64,000 nucleotides of DNA, taken from positions 29,701,075 through 29,765,074 of the forward strand of contig OW387145.1 of assembly GCA_936440205.1 (NCBI GenBank). Reading direction: 5' to 3'. Shown here in pieces: positions 36,293 to 47,360 of this stretch. The stretch is from Lepidonotus clava (taxonomy: Eukaryota > Annelida > Polychaeta > Phyllodocida > Polynoidae). The notes below the pieces were generated by a model, which saw nothing but the letters and a program-made list of their open reading frames with translations, searched no databases and had not been told where the DNA came from. Every line of letters starts with the position of its first letter. The stretch's first letter is position 1. Made by a program: the position numbers and the translations under genes.

Positions 36293-38035
36293 TCGTTTTC
36301 TTTATTTACGGGTATTCTGCTCATCGATAGTCTGACACGCAGCTTCACATAATAGTTTTATTAATTCATTACAATAAAATTTGAAAAAGTTTAATCCCTG
36401 TGCGTGAACATACTATTTCAAGTGAAACATTTTCAAAAATTGATGCACACCCGAGGCCGAAGGTATACGACTCACAGTACTATGATAGTATCAGGTGCTC
36501 TAAAATACACACATGTATGGGTGATCCTTACATTGGTGCATAGTGATGTCACGCATACAAAGGATCCTCTCTGGAGACTCCCACTTTGCGACTTTGGGTA
36601 TCAGAAAGTGGATGCTGGTAGTGAATGGGGATCTCGTGAGGGAAACAGAATGGGCCTGCATACTAAGGTTAAGACGCCTGCCTATATAAGTATGCAGGAG
36701 TGCACTCACCGTTTGGGGGTATGCCCAATTATCATACTATATATACGTGGTGGTAAATGCACTGTGGTTGGACACGGTGAAGGTTTGGCAGGAATGTGTA
36801 GGATTGTATTGTGTTGTTAAGCAGTATGCGCGAAGCTCTAAGGAAGGCTTGATTGTATCCTAGGAAAAAAGTGTCAATCTCATGTTCAGTTGTAGAGGGA
36901 AGTGAGATATCCAAGGGAAACTAAATGCACTGTACAAATGGTGAACTCCGACAAGCGTTAACTTATTTGCTGCAAAATAAATTGCTATCTTTTGAATACT
37001 ATGGACCGACTGGTAAAAATGGGATCCAATTCCAATGCAAAGTCATTTCTCAAAAAAACATGTCTTCCCCCTCCCTTATAAAGTTGTACTCTTTCGGTCT
37101 GGCAACTTTTTTCTTCCCTTAAAGCCTCACCCCCTATTTGTATCAAATTCTACTTTCTCCTTATAACCCCGAATTCCCACAAAGTCAACTACCCCCCCCC
37201 CCCCGACCTCCCCCAACCTTCTATGGATCTAAGCAAACTTCTCCAGTTCTTCCCTTGCCGTCCCACCTTCCCTAAAGTCCCCAGCCCTTCCCCCCTGCCC
37301 CCCCCCCCCCCTTGGCAGGAGGAGCAGTGTCTGGGAGGAGGAGGGGGGTACGTAGTGGCCTGATCACCCCGGTCTTGAGAGGGCTCCAAGTGAGTGCCAA
37401 CGTGGCAGCAGTCGCTAGCGCCGGGGCCCAACTGGGTCAGCGTGTCGCCGGTAGGGAGAGTCGGGGTCCAGGAGGCGCCATGTCCCCAGTATTACTCCTC
37501 CAGGGTCTCCCAAACCCATGCCACGTGGGGTCCAAAATATGAGCGAAATGTTCATCTATTTAGGAATAATTTTATTCTTTCCATAATTTCCAGCCCACTA
37601 AGGGTAGGGGCGTAGGAATTTTTTTTAGACAGAAACAAAAAATTCTGTCCAAGAAATATTCATATATTCTTGAAAATGTAGGCACTTTTTTCTTGCACAA
37701 TTTACAACTTACTACATCTCCCTATCCACATACACTTAGCATAAGAGACATGGGAGCAGTCAATTATAGATCCTCCAGTGGATCCGCCTTCCTCCAGTAC
37801 GTGGGGGCGGGCTGCGTGCAGGATCCCATCGACCCTGGAGCAGAGATAATCAAAGTCGTCGAGCTTCATAATGAATGGGTGCGAGCTGCCGGCGGCCGGC
37901 CCTCGCCGCCTTTACACCGTGGGTAAAAAAGGGCATCACTGCTGCAGCTTGTCAATATTCCATGAGGCTGTCAACACAAAGTCCGGCTTAAATGGCAGCT
38001 TCTGGCCGGTCACTAATGGTCTGGACACGTGCGGA

Positions 38036-38433
38036 GCTGTATACGGGCCGGTGTACCTGTATATAGCAAAGTAGGAGTGTATACTACCTTTTTACAACTA
38101 ACAGTGACTAGGTGTATACAGGCTGGTGTACCTGTATACAGCAAAGTAGGAGTGTATACTACCTTTTTATGACTAACAGTGACTAGGTGTATGGGATGGT
38201 GTACCTGTATACAGCAAAGCAGGAGTGTATACTACCTTTTTACGACTAACAGTGACTAGCTGTATACGGGGCGGTGTACCTGTATACAGCAAAGTAGGCA
38301 TGTATACTACCTTTTTACGACTAACTGTCTAACTCTGCTGTATGCAGGTTCACTGTTCCGCATACAGTTAAAGTAGGAGTGTATACTACCTTTTTACGAC
38401 TAACAGTGACTAGCTGTTATGGGGCGGTGTACG
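38036..38433. repeat. Tandem repeat of about 77-84 bp, five units
   Basis: Units share CTGTATACGGGGCGGTGTACCTG, then AGCAAAGTAGGAGTGTATAC and TACCTTTTTACGACTAACAGTG. The fifth unit is altered in its first half. The units are highly similar, so the array is recent or homogenised. Confidence 0.95.
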
Positions 38434-39874
38434 TTCCGAATGCACATAATGTTACATTACATATTGTTTACATACTGATACTTTGCTTATCGTACTATAT
38501 GTCTTATCTCAATTTTAATCTCATTCGCGACAGGTACCCCCATTCAGATGATTCAGTAAGACTTTACTTGAATTGTGTTGCATCTGGAGACAAACATAGG
38601 CGTACCTACTGTAATGCATTACAGTAGTCAATAACACTCACTGTCTAGATCAAATATAGATTTCTCAGTTGCACACAATAGGTCAGCGTCGACCACCTTT
38701 CTCAGCTGACATTCACTTAAAACTACCTTGCCATTTTAACGTCCAACTCAACTTTACAACCCAATCCGTTAATAGGCAAGACTACACTTGGGGAAACATT
38801 TTAGAGTCGCCAAGCCAGTTCTTGGCCGCAAGTACTAATTTTCTTTGACAACAACCTAATGCATTGAGACTGCCTCTAGCAAGTCATTCCCCATCGGAGG
38901 TGTGTGTGGGTCTAATCTATATGAGGGGAGTTGGGGTATCAGTGTCAGTGACTAAGCCTACCCTGTTGGGGACAAAATGCTCTGGGGGCCCGGGTCAATG
39001 CTGCATTATTGGATAAATGGGCCCCACTTGACACTCGTAGCCCCCAACAACGGGTGGTCAGGGACAGGGGTCAACCATTATTCCATCAAAGCCCCGCACC
39101 CTTCTCTGTGTGAATCTCACCCCCCTACTTCTCAACCCGACCCCCTTTTACAATTTCTATCCGTACTTGAGTCACAATATGACACCACTATTGGCTTATT
39201 TTCTCAATCTCAATCTTATCCCGAATGGTCTAGTGGAGAAGGACAATTCAGTCAACTGTCCTTGGTATCCCAGGTATGCCCTATACAGATTGGGGTTATA
39301 TGACCCAACAGACCCAGCTGTAGGGCTTTTATTGGGACCTCAACTATAAACCCTGAGAATGTTTCCACATTTTTCCCAAATGAGAGTGTGAAATGGTCGC
39401 TTACATAAGTGTTACAAAGTTTCTTTCTAATTATTTTTTCAAATTGTAAACTTTGATTCTAAATTCAGGGGATTTTAAGCAGATACTGCTTTTTAACAAA
39501 CAGTAAAAAAGGTGCTAAAATATTTTTGTTTCTTTTTTAATTTTGCACATTTTTCTACATCATTTTAAACTTTTATCTTAAATTCAAGGGATTGTAAGTC
39601 AGTACTACCTACTACCAAAAAAATCACATCAAAATGCTGCAATATTCCAAACCCTAACAATCTGATCATAACATCACAACACCCTCGTCCATCGCTACCA
39701 CCCCACTCAGTGACCCAGTGCACTGACGTCATGACGTCACGTCGGTCACTGGAGGTTGACGTTGATGACACTGGAGTGGCGCTGGCGGGGGTAGGGGTTG
39801 TCATGCTTGTCCAGGCCCCCACATGATGGAGAGAGATGGATATGGTGGTGGGTGTGACGGCTGGCGCTGGGCGA

Positions 39875-40047
39875 GCATGTCGCTGATGACCGATCGGGCT
39901 GATGGATCTCCCCGTGGATACATTGAGAGCCCCGCTTTGGTCAAGGTTTGGTCACCTCGGCTCATTACCCAGCCCTGTAGGGGTTATTGTCCATCTCCAC
40001 GCTGCGCGTCAACACTTCAGAAGTGTTCACACTAAACACACAACCTT
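39875..40047. repeat. Duplicated segment, copy 1
   Basis: Shares about 170 bp with 40201-40391: TGATGA near the start, GATCTCCCCG(T/C)GGATACATTGAGAG, TCACCTCGGCTC, TTACCCAGCCCTGTAGGGG, and the end AACACTTC-A-GAAGTGTT followed by CACACTAAACACACAACCT. The near-palindrome at 40011-40027 has 8-bp arms. Open frames across both copies share only the first part, and there is no sign of coding constraint. Confidence 0.85.
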
Positions 40048-40200
40048 TCATCAAAATTGCTACCAATATTGGCTTTCACCACCCATTAAATCAATACATT
40101 GTGCATAATCATGAAAAATTAGAAGTTCATATGGATGTAGTATGTGACCTTTAAATGGTTTAATTTTCATTGCATTTTTCATTACGGATGTTTAATTTTA

Positions 40201-40391
40201 GCAATGTCAGTGATGATTGATCTGAGTGATAGATCTCCCCGCGGATACATTGAGAGTTCCGGTTTGGTCTCGGGTCAGGCTGAGAGTCACCTCGGCTCGT
40301 TACCCAGCCCTGTAGGGGCTATTATTGGATATCCCCCTATCTCCTGCCACTTTTCAACACTTCTGAGGTGTTCACACTAAACACACAACCT
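40201..40391. repeat. Duplicated segment, copy 2
   Basis: Diverged copy of 39875-40047, offset by about 326 bp, with small insertions (for example a GTCAGGCTGAGAG stretch). It keeps the terminal AACACTTC-T-GAGGTGTT palindrome and the following CACACTAAACACACAACCT. The two copies may be a tandem duplication of a roughly 330-bp unit or two members of a dispersed family. Confidence 0.85.
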
Positions 40392-41094
40392 ATTTTTAAA
40401 TGAGTTTTTATTACAGGATACATGTGTGGGCTGTCACTATCATTTACAGTTTGAATAGCAATAGTTATATCTGGATCATTCGTAGTACAGTGAGACATGT
40501 GTACGTGCATGAGTATACGTTGTTGTCACTACCTATTGGAGCAACTGTCAATAAACTCCCCATTCTTTCTCAATTTATAAAACGTACCCTTCCCAATACT
40601 TTGCATAAGGGTGACTAAATTGCTTAAATCCATCTCCTTCAATATCGGAAATCTCCTACTCGCACCTTGGGAAAGGCAGCCAACCGTGACGGTCGACCCT
40701 CCACCAAGTACCCAAAAGGGGTCCGTTGTCGCCTCCAGTACCCACCTGGAGGGCTGGGATTCTAATTTCCTCCCGAAATAGAGAGCCCAGCACCCCTTCT
40801 CCGGCCAGCCCCTCTCTCAGCCCGTCCCCTCTGAGGGGCAATTGACAGTTCAGTGAGAACCTATTCACATCCCATAAAGGCCCTGGGCCAGGGGAAATAA
40901 AAATAGACAAAGGCCCTATAGATCACCCGTAGCCTGCACAATGGTTACTATGAATATCCCGGCGCTATAAATAGACAAACAGCCCCCATAGAACAAGGTG
41001 GTGCAGTGAAAAACAACATGTCCACACGTACACCTTGTGCACAACGTTCACGTGGCAACTACGTTTAACTCCTGTAAGTCCTGGATGACACTAA

Positions 41095-41310
41095 AGCCCC
41101 ATACCCACTAAGCAACTTTTACATAGTTAGGCAACGGATCGGCGATAAAATAAACCGATTCTGCCCCTACAATCAGCCGATTTTAGCGCCGATTAAGATC
41201 AAACATGTACATTTCAATATATCATACTAACAGGTGTTCTTTAGAATCAGCCGATTCTCCCAGTTGCCCGTTGCCCATCGCCGGTAAAATCGCCTAGTGG
41301 GTATGGGGCT
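41095..41310. mobile_element. MITE with AGCCCCATACCCACTA ends and TAA duplication (PIF/Harbinger-like)
   Basis: The 216-bp element begins AGCCCCATACCCACTAAGC and ends CTAGTGGGTATGGGGCT, near-perfect inverted repeats. TAA stands on both sides (41092-41094, 41311-41313), matching the TWA duplications of PIF/Harbinger. The interior repeats AATCAGCCGATT twice and has a CGATTTTAGCGCCGAT segment. It is non-coding. Confidence 0.85.
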
Positions 41311-41343
41311 TAAGGGTTCTGTATAATATTATAGAGTACAACA

Positions 41344-41370
41344 CAGTTGTTGCTGCTGCTGCTGCTGCTG
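41344..41370. repeat. TTG/CTG trinucleotide tract
   Basis: GTTGTTGCTG followed by five more CTG units. Confidence 0.9.
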
Positions 41371-43033
41371 GAACAGCCAGCTCTGACTGGAAATAATAAA
41401 TGCTGTTGGATGAGTGACCATAGTGTAAAAACAGTCCGTGTTTTTATTGAGATTGTATCTCACGAGGTGTCTGGGGTGGGTGGGGAGGTATAAAGGGGAC
41501 GTGGGCGTGGCCCTCACTCCCATCACGTGGCGCAGCGTGTAAGCTGTAAGCCCCCCTCTTTTTGATACTCCACCAACGATTATTTTTCGACCAGGAAAGT
41601 TTGTCCACTTTTTTCTCCCTTTTTATAACTCAAAATATATCCCTCTCGTTGTAAACAACTCTGTCTATCTTTATACTAGAACAGTTAATTTATTACTATG
41701 TATGATAAATAACCCGGAGATTTGGATGGTTAAATTTTGGGAGCAAGCCTAAGGGAGTGAAGTACTGAAGTGAGCGTTAAGATTGTGTCGACGTGGAAGG
41801 GCAAAGAGGAAATATGAGAGCAACTCAGGAGAGCAATTCAAAGCTGCTCATTCCATTGTTACACAGCCTCTTCCACCTGCTATTGTATCGTCCTAGATCA
41901 ATGGTCTCAGGGCGTGGTTGTTAAATATGTACAGTCTTAAGTGTACGGCATAAAGTGACCCAGGAAGTAACCTACCCACCTGGCTATAAGTGTTCAGAAG
42001 AATGTTAAGCTACTTGAGGGAACGCCTAGGATTTAACGGTTAGTTAAACATCAGGTGTGGCGACTATGATTAATAGCCAACCATGCAGCCAAATCTGTAA
42101 ATTAACTTATATTTTTACTCAAAACCCTTCCCATGTTTGCTACGTATATTTGTTTTGTGGTCAGTTTCATGTGACATATTCAATTGATTTAAACATACAA
42201 ACAGCAAAGATCAAGATACATAGGCCATACAATCAGCAGTGGGTCAACTCACACAGTCACATACATACATAAATACACAGGGCCGACCCAGTGACTGACC
42301 AGTCACTCTAAATAATACATAACTGACCGGCCGCTGACCGCTCCACGTTATGCAGTCTTACCGCACTCTCTACATGTGACCTGGGCTCCATGTGACACGC
42401 ACGCCAATGTCAGGGTTAAGGTCAGGCCTGCTCCATGCAGGCCGGATCCGCCCCTTCTGGCCCCCTGCCAAGATCAATGCTATGCAGTTTGGTGGCTTCG
42501 CACGGAATAGCAAAGGTAAACTCCCCGAGACTAGACGTGCTTCGGTCCCTAAACTTAGGAATTGTTTTTACCCAATAATTCATGGCTTTGTAATATGATC
42601 CCTGTCGGTTTTCAAATCTTCACATTTATTCATATACATCTCTATGATTCCATCTATTTACTACAAAAATAAAATCAACTTCATTTTAAATTTAACAGCC
42701 TAATTTTCACTATGTATAAATTGAAGGATTTGTTAATTGCAAAACAAGGGACTCTGGCAACTCTAGCCCCTAGGCCTTAATGGTGGGCAGCTTTTGGCCG
42801 CGGTCCGAGCAGGAATCGTGTTCATTCGACAATCATCAATCATTCACTTGCACCCACCCCTCGGATCAGAACTCCCATTAGGCGCGGCGCCACTTCATCC
42901 CCTGCCAGCTCGCCCCTCGCTCATAATTCTGATCTTATTTACAAGACAGAAGAAGCCCTGGAAAACGCTGCCAGCATCCGTCATGTCTGTGCCGGTTTTA
43001 ATTGGTGGGCATCTCAGATTAACAGTTACTGGT

Positions 43034-43125
43034 TAATGGGTGGGTGGGTGGGGGATTTGGATGGGTATGGTTGTTGTTGTTGAGATGTCAGAGTGAAGTG
43101 GTGGTGGTGTGGTGGTGGTAAGTGG
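43034..43125. repeat. GGGT, GTT and GGT simple repeats
   Basis: (GGGT)4, then (GTT)4, then GTGGTGGTGTGGTGGTGGT within 90 bp. The long open frames here in several frames are low-complexity artefacts. Confidence 0.85.
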
Positions 43126-44507
43126 CCCCACCCTGGAGTGGTGGTGCGACCTTGTTCCCACTCCAGCAGGGATCCATGTCCCTGACACAGGAGGGACCCA
43201 GGAGGAGGAGGCACACGTGGCCGGCCTACAACACGCTGCCCCTCCTCCACGGTCTGGGCATGTACACAAACACAAGGCCCCACTGGCCCCTGTGTCCATA
43301 CCACCAAACTTACCCCAACCAATAATCACATTCATATAAGGAATGAAGTTTACACCCACTTACCACACACATTCAGATTCACATACCACAGGATAAGATA
43401 ATTTCATTGAAAAAATTTATGAGGATGCCGCTTTAATTGAATTACAAGTCATTATTATTTCAGATCACATGTTTTGGTATGGTTCTTGAGGGCCACCCAC
43501 ACTTACCACTTCGGTTATTCCCCTTTTTTTTTTCGCCAGTTTTGATCACAAACCTTGGGAGTCCGAATCCATCCCTCATCATCTCACCGTATACTTAATT
43601 CATATCTGCAGACTTATTTTAATTTTTTTGTTGCAAAATTTTCTTTGTGGGCTGCCAAGAATGTGGCATAAAAGACATAGCAGCAATCTTGTGTTAGTTA
43701 CATTAGAACAGGAACTCTTTGGCCTGTATTTTGACAATATTTGACACGTGTGTATATATACAGTGTGTGTCAGTGCGAGTGTGGGGTGGGTCGGGGTGTG
43801 TGGCCACTGCCACATATTAGTTATAGGAGCTGTAAGCTTCTTGACAAGGGAGTATACACATAGTGTGTTCAGTCGACCATGTCCCACCGGTCAGTGTCCC
43901 CAGCCCCCCACACGATCCCCCCCACACACGTGACGAGGGGGTCAAATAAACCACCGGTCTGTCCACACTATGACCCAACGTCAATACCTGGCCGAACGGT
44001 TTAATAAGTTGACCACACTGAACGTGGAGGCTCAGCACACAGACCACGCATGAGGCCCATGTTAAAGGTGGAGGGAATGCAGGGCTTTCCCCTGGTTTGT
44101 TGTGGGTTGTTGACACCGGGAGCTGCCATGCCTGACGGTCTGATCTCACCGACCAGAGTATCTGTCACTCACTCAGAGAACGTGCGGGCTTATACTGAAT
44201 CTTATATGTTATATCTCTCTGTTGTGGCACATAAGAATCATATGGCATTGCGTGAAATCACAGAGACCACGTATAATAGATCTAGGCTGTCAGATATATT
44301 AGTGGGCTAGTATATGTAGTAGTGATAGGTGCCTGTACACATTGACATTCACATTGCCAGTTGCAGGAGGCACGCCTACTCATACCGGTCGGCCGGCAAC
44401 TCCCTCCCCCCCTTCCACCATCCCATGTAGGCCACCACCATGTGCCTGGATCCCGCCCAGGAGGGACACTGGAGGAGGTGAGGGAGGGGGCTGGGGGAAT
44501 AGGGGGG

Positions 44508-44520
44508 GGGGGGGGGAATA
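44508..44520. repeat. G homopolymer
   Basis: AATAGG followed by a run of about 12 G, within a very G-rich 60 bp. Confidence 0.9.
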
Positions 44521-44599
44521 GGACAACTGTGCCTGTGGGTGAGCGGTGGTGGCGGCATCCTGATAAAAACTGCGCTTGCTTGGCGCTCATTTCTAACTC

Positions 44600-44640
44600 G
44601 GCACCACCCCACCACCACCACCACCACCGCCACCACCACG
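44600..44640. repeat. (CAC)n trinucleotide tract
   Basis: CACCACCC followed by about ten CAC/CGC triplets. It gives His-, Thr- or Pro-runs in the three plus frames, none of which is a credible gene. Confidence 0.95.
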
Positions 44641-46411
44641 GGGGCTGGGCGGGCGGCCAGAGCGCGGTGCAGTCCCAACCGGCGGGATGGGTATTTCGGG
44701 CGCGCTTGGCCGTTTGGATCCTCCCGCCTCCAGTAGACTAACTACTACTGGCCGCCCCTGCCCCTGTTTCTATTTGGATCCCGGGTTTTGGATCCCGACT
44801 GGTGATACTTCATTTTGTGGGATGGGCAGATTTATAGAATCGCACCTGTGTACCTGCTCTCTTCTAGTTATTGTTCTTACATTCAATGCAAATTGTTCAG
44901 TAATTCAAGTGTTATTTAAGGTTTTAACAAAGATTTTTTGAAAGTATAACGCCATCAAGAAAATGTACGAACATACATTAATTTCAGTCGAAGATAACCT
45001 ATTTTCTATTCATAGCCATACGTCACTTAAGGTTATCTGATTTAAAGCATACACAACGTGGGCATTCACATTAATTATGGAGTGCATAAATATACCTTAA
45101 TTTCACAATGTAACCGGCACTTAGCATTTGATGGGTCAGATTACGTCAAACTATTCAGGAGGATGATAACGATCAGTCAAACCCAGGAATTAGGTGAATG
45201 AGGGCAATTATTCGGGCTTGGGTAATCATAGGCTATGCATCAAGCTTCCCTAACCAGTCATTAATTATGTAACCAGGTCGCCTGATCCCGCCTCTCTGAT
45301 CCCTACAACGACTAGTTTTATGCCTGGTGATCTAAGAGAAATAGCCTACCAGCAAACATTGTGCAGAAAAAGTGAGCAATTGTTTTTCAATCAATTGCAC
45401 AGAAACCAAGTACAATATTTCTGTACTCGTATATTTGGAGAAAATGCTTGTAATTTATCTCTGTCGAAAAACTGAATCTGTGCTAATAGATATGAGCTAG
45501 GTGGGGACAGGGGGGAAGGAGTCAGGAGGGGGGGCATTGCGTGGAAGTAATTCCAACAGCATGGTCCACTCTATACGAATAGCACTTTGCACTATAGGAT
45601 GACAAACACAGGTAGGGGACCGGGAGTGGAGGGGCGTGGGGGCCCGGGGGGACCTGCCCATGTCCTCAGGCCACCGTCACCCGACACCTACTGGAGGAGG
45701 AGGAGGGGGAGGGGTGAGGAGGCATACAACATACAGCCTCCCTCCAGGGGGGCTCCAGTGTCCCCCCACTCCTCCACACCTTTCCCCCAAACAACCCCCA
45801 TGCCCCACACCCTCAGCCTTCCTCCACACCTCCACACAAACAGGTGTCACACACAGGAGGTCTATACTTAATCCTCCTGTCCCAAGGTGGGCTATTTTAC
45901 CCGAGTCCTTCCTTTTTATTCTGTCTAACACCCAGGTTTACCTTTGAGTGAATTATTATGTGCTTTCAAAATGAAAAGCGATGAAAAGATAACAGACCGC
46001 GGAGGTAGACTCCACTAGAATGGGCCCAGGTGTGATTCAATCATTCATATATACTTATTGTAGCAGGGTGGGGGGTGGGGGGGGGGGGGGGTGTTGACGC
46101 ATGGTTGCGGTTGAGTTTGTCCTAGAGGTGTTATTTGTTCAGATCAGCTGTAGCTTACCTATCCTATGACAAACCACATTTACCGTGGCCAACCACATTA
46201 GCCAACCTCAGCCCACCACAACACCTTGTCCCGAGTGGGACACGTACAACCAGGTGGGGGGAATTTACAAGTATTAAATCCCCGATTCACCATAGAGGCT
46301 GCAATCCCCATCTTTAAATAGGGCACACCTGATCGGGTCAACAGGTGTGAGGCGATCATATTACAGCCCCTTCTCGTCTAAATATAATTCTTTGAAATAC
46401 ATGTATATATA

Positions 46412-46540
46412 AAAAAAACAAAATTAAAAGGGAAAAAAAGAAAAGAAAAACACGCAAAAAAAGAAGAAAAAAAACACACATGAGAATTTTTTTTCAAAGA
46501 AGGTTAAAAAAAAAAAGGGGGGGGACATTTTTTTTTTTTA
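46412..46540. repeat. Purine-rich A/G tract with T9-10 and G8 runs
   Basis: AAAAAGAAAAGAAAAACACGC then GAAGAAAAAAAAC, a T run, A9-G8 and another T run. Simple sequence without genes. Confidence 0.85.
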
Positions 46541-47165
46541 TTCTAAACTCTTTCTTCCCTCTCCCTTTGTGCAATAACTTTGTGAGCACGGACCCACTAT
46601 ATGTTAGCGTTTAGACTGGGCAAACCTTTCCAACAGGTGTGCATCGGGTGACGACGCCGGGAGTTTTTCCACCCAGGTATAAATACCTGTCGCCACCAGT
46701 AATAACCAGGCAGGTAGCACAGGAGGTGTTGTTTGTGTCATGCAGGTGCAGCAGTCAGTCACCTCTAGGGTCCTCCAGGGGGGTGGGGGGGGGGAGGGGG
46801 AGGGGGGTTAAACAGCTGACAAAGCAGGGAGGTAATAGGCTCACCTGTTTATAACTCACCTGAGATTGTTGCCACGAGTGAAATAAAATATACACATTCC
46901 ATATGAATAGCTTATTGGAGTCACTTTGTTTTTCCACTTTGACAGTGGCAATCAGAGAAATGGCCTAATAAGAGTGAGCGCTTTGACCCTGCCAGAGTGA
47001 ACTGAGCAGCTCGTATGTCTAACAACTCGCGAGTGACTGAAGGCTTTTCCTTGTAGTAATAGTACCAACCAAATAGTAAAAGCGTTACTTTGTACCACAC
47101 CTGAGCAGCTCAGTCAAAGGTGGGTGCTGCTCTGTGAGCTTGGGGTTTAGTGAACAATACATGAC

Positions 47166-47360
47166 AGTACTACCCAATGAGTCTGTGATCCAGTACTACC
47201 CGGTGAGTCTGTGATCCAGTACTACCCGGTGAGTCTGTAACCCCAAATACTACCCGGTGAGTCTGTAACCCCAGTACTACCCGGTGAGTCTGTAACCCCC
47301 AATACTACCCGGTGAGTCTGTAACCCCCAGTACTACCCGGTGAGTCTGTGATCCAGTATT
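47166..47360. repeat. 27-bp tandem repeat, seven to eight units
   Basis: Unit AGTACTACCCGGTGAGTCTG followed by TAACCCC or TGATCC, period 27-28 bp. On the plus strand each unit holds GGTGAGTCTG, a good match to a 5' splice site, antisense to the MXD transcript. Confidence 0.95.

Larger units (their letters stand above)
33643..38035. other. Intron sequence without genes
   Basis: GC-rich patch at 33650-33800 with TAATCATTAG and CCAATAATTA homeodomain-type sites, polypurine G-rich tract at 35620-35670, C12 runs near 37192 and 37301, and a CpG-rich patch at 37380-37520. Open frames are low-complexity. Confidence 0.5.
38434..41094. other. Intron sequence; contains the duplicated 170-bp segment
   Basis: Apart from 39875-40047 and 40201-40391 (separate entries) the stretch holds AT-rich sequence, a TGACGTCATGACGTCACGTC cluster of CRE-like sites at 39724-39743 and no gene. 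Confidence 0.5.
41311..47165. other. Intron sequence without genes
   Basis: A repeat-free patch at 42775-43030 (TAATTG, AATCATCAATCA, GGCGCGGCGCC) looks like a regulatory element. The rest is rich in GGT, CAC and G/C runs that create long spurious frames on both strands (43026-43359, 44282-44741, 45587-45947). Confidence 0.5.

Noticed and set aside
39875-39990. C/D snoRNA in the duplicated segment (TGATGA, CTGA boxes)
   Set aside because: Box spacing is wrong and there is no closing stem at the ends.
43026-44741. Long frames on both strands over GGT, CAC and G/C repeats
   Set aside because: Simple-sequence artefacts; every frame is open because of the repeats.
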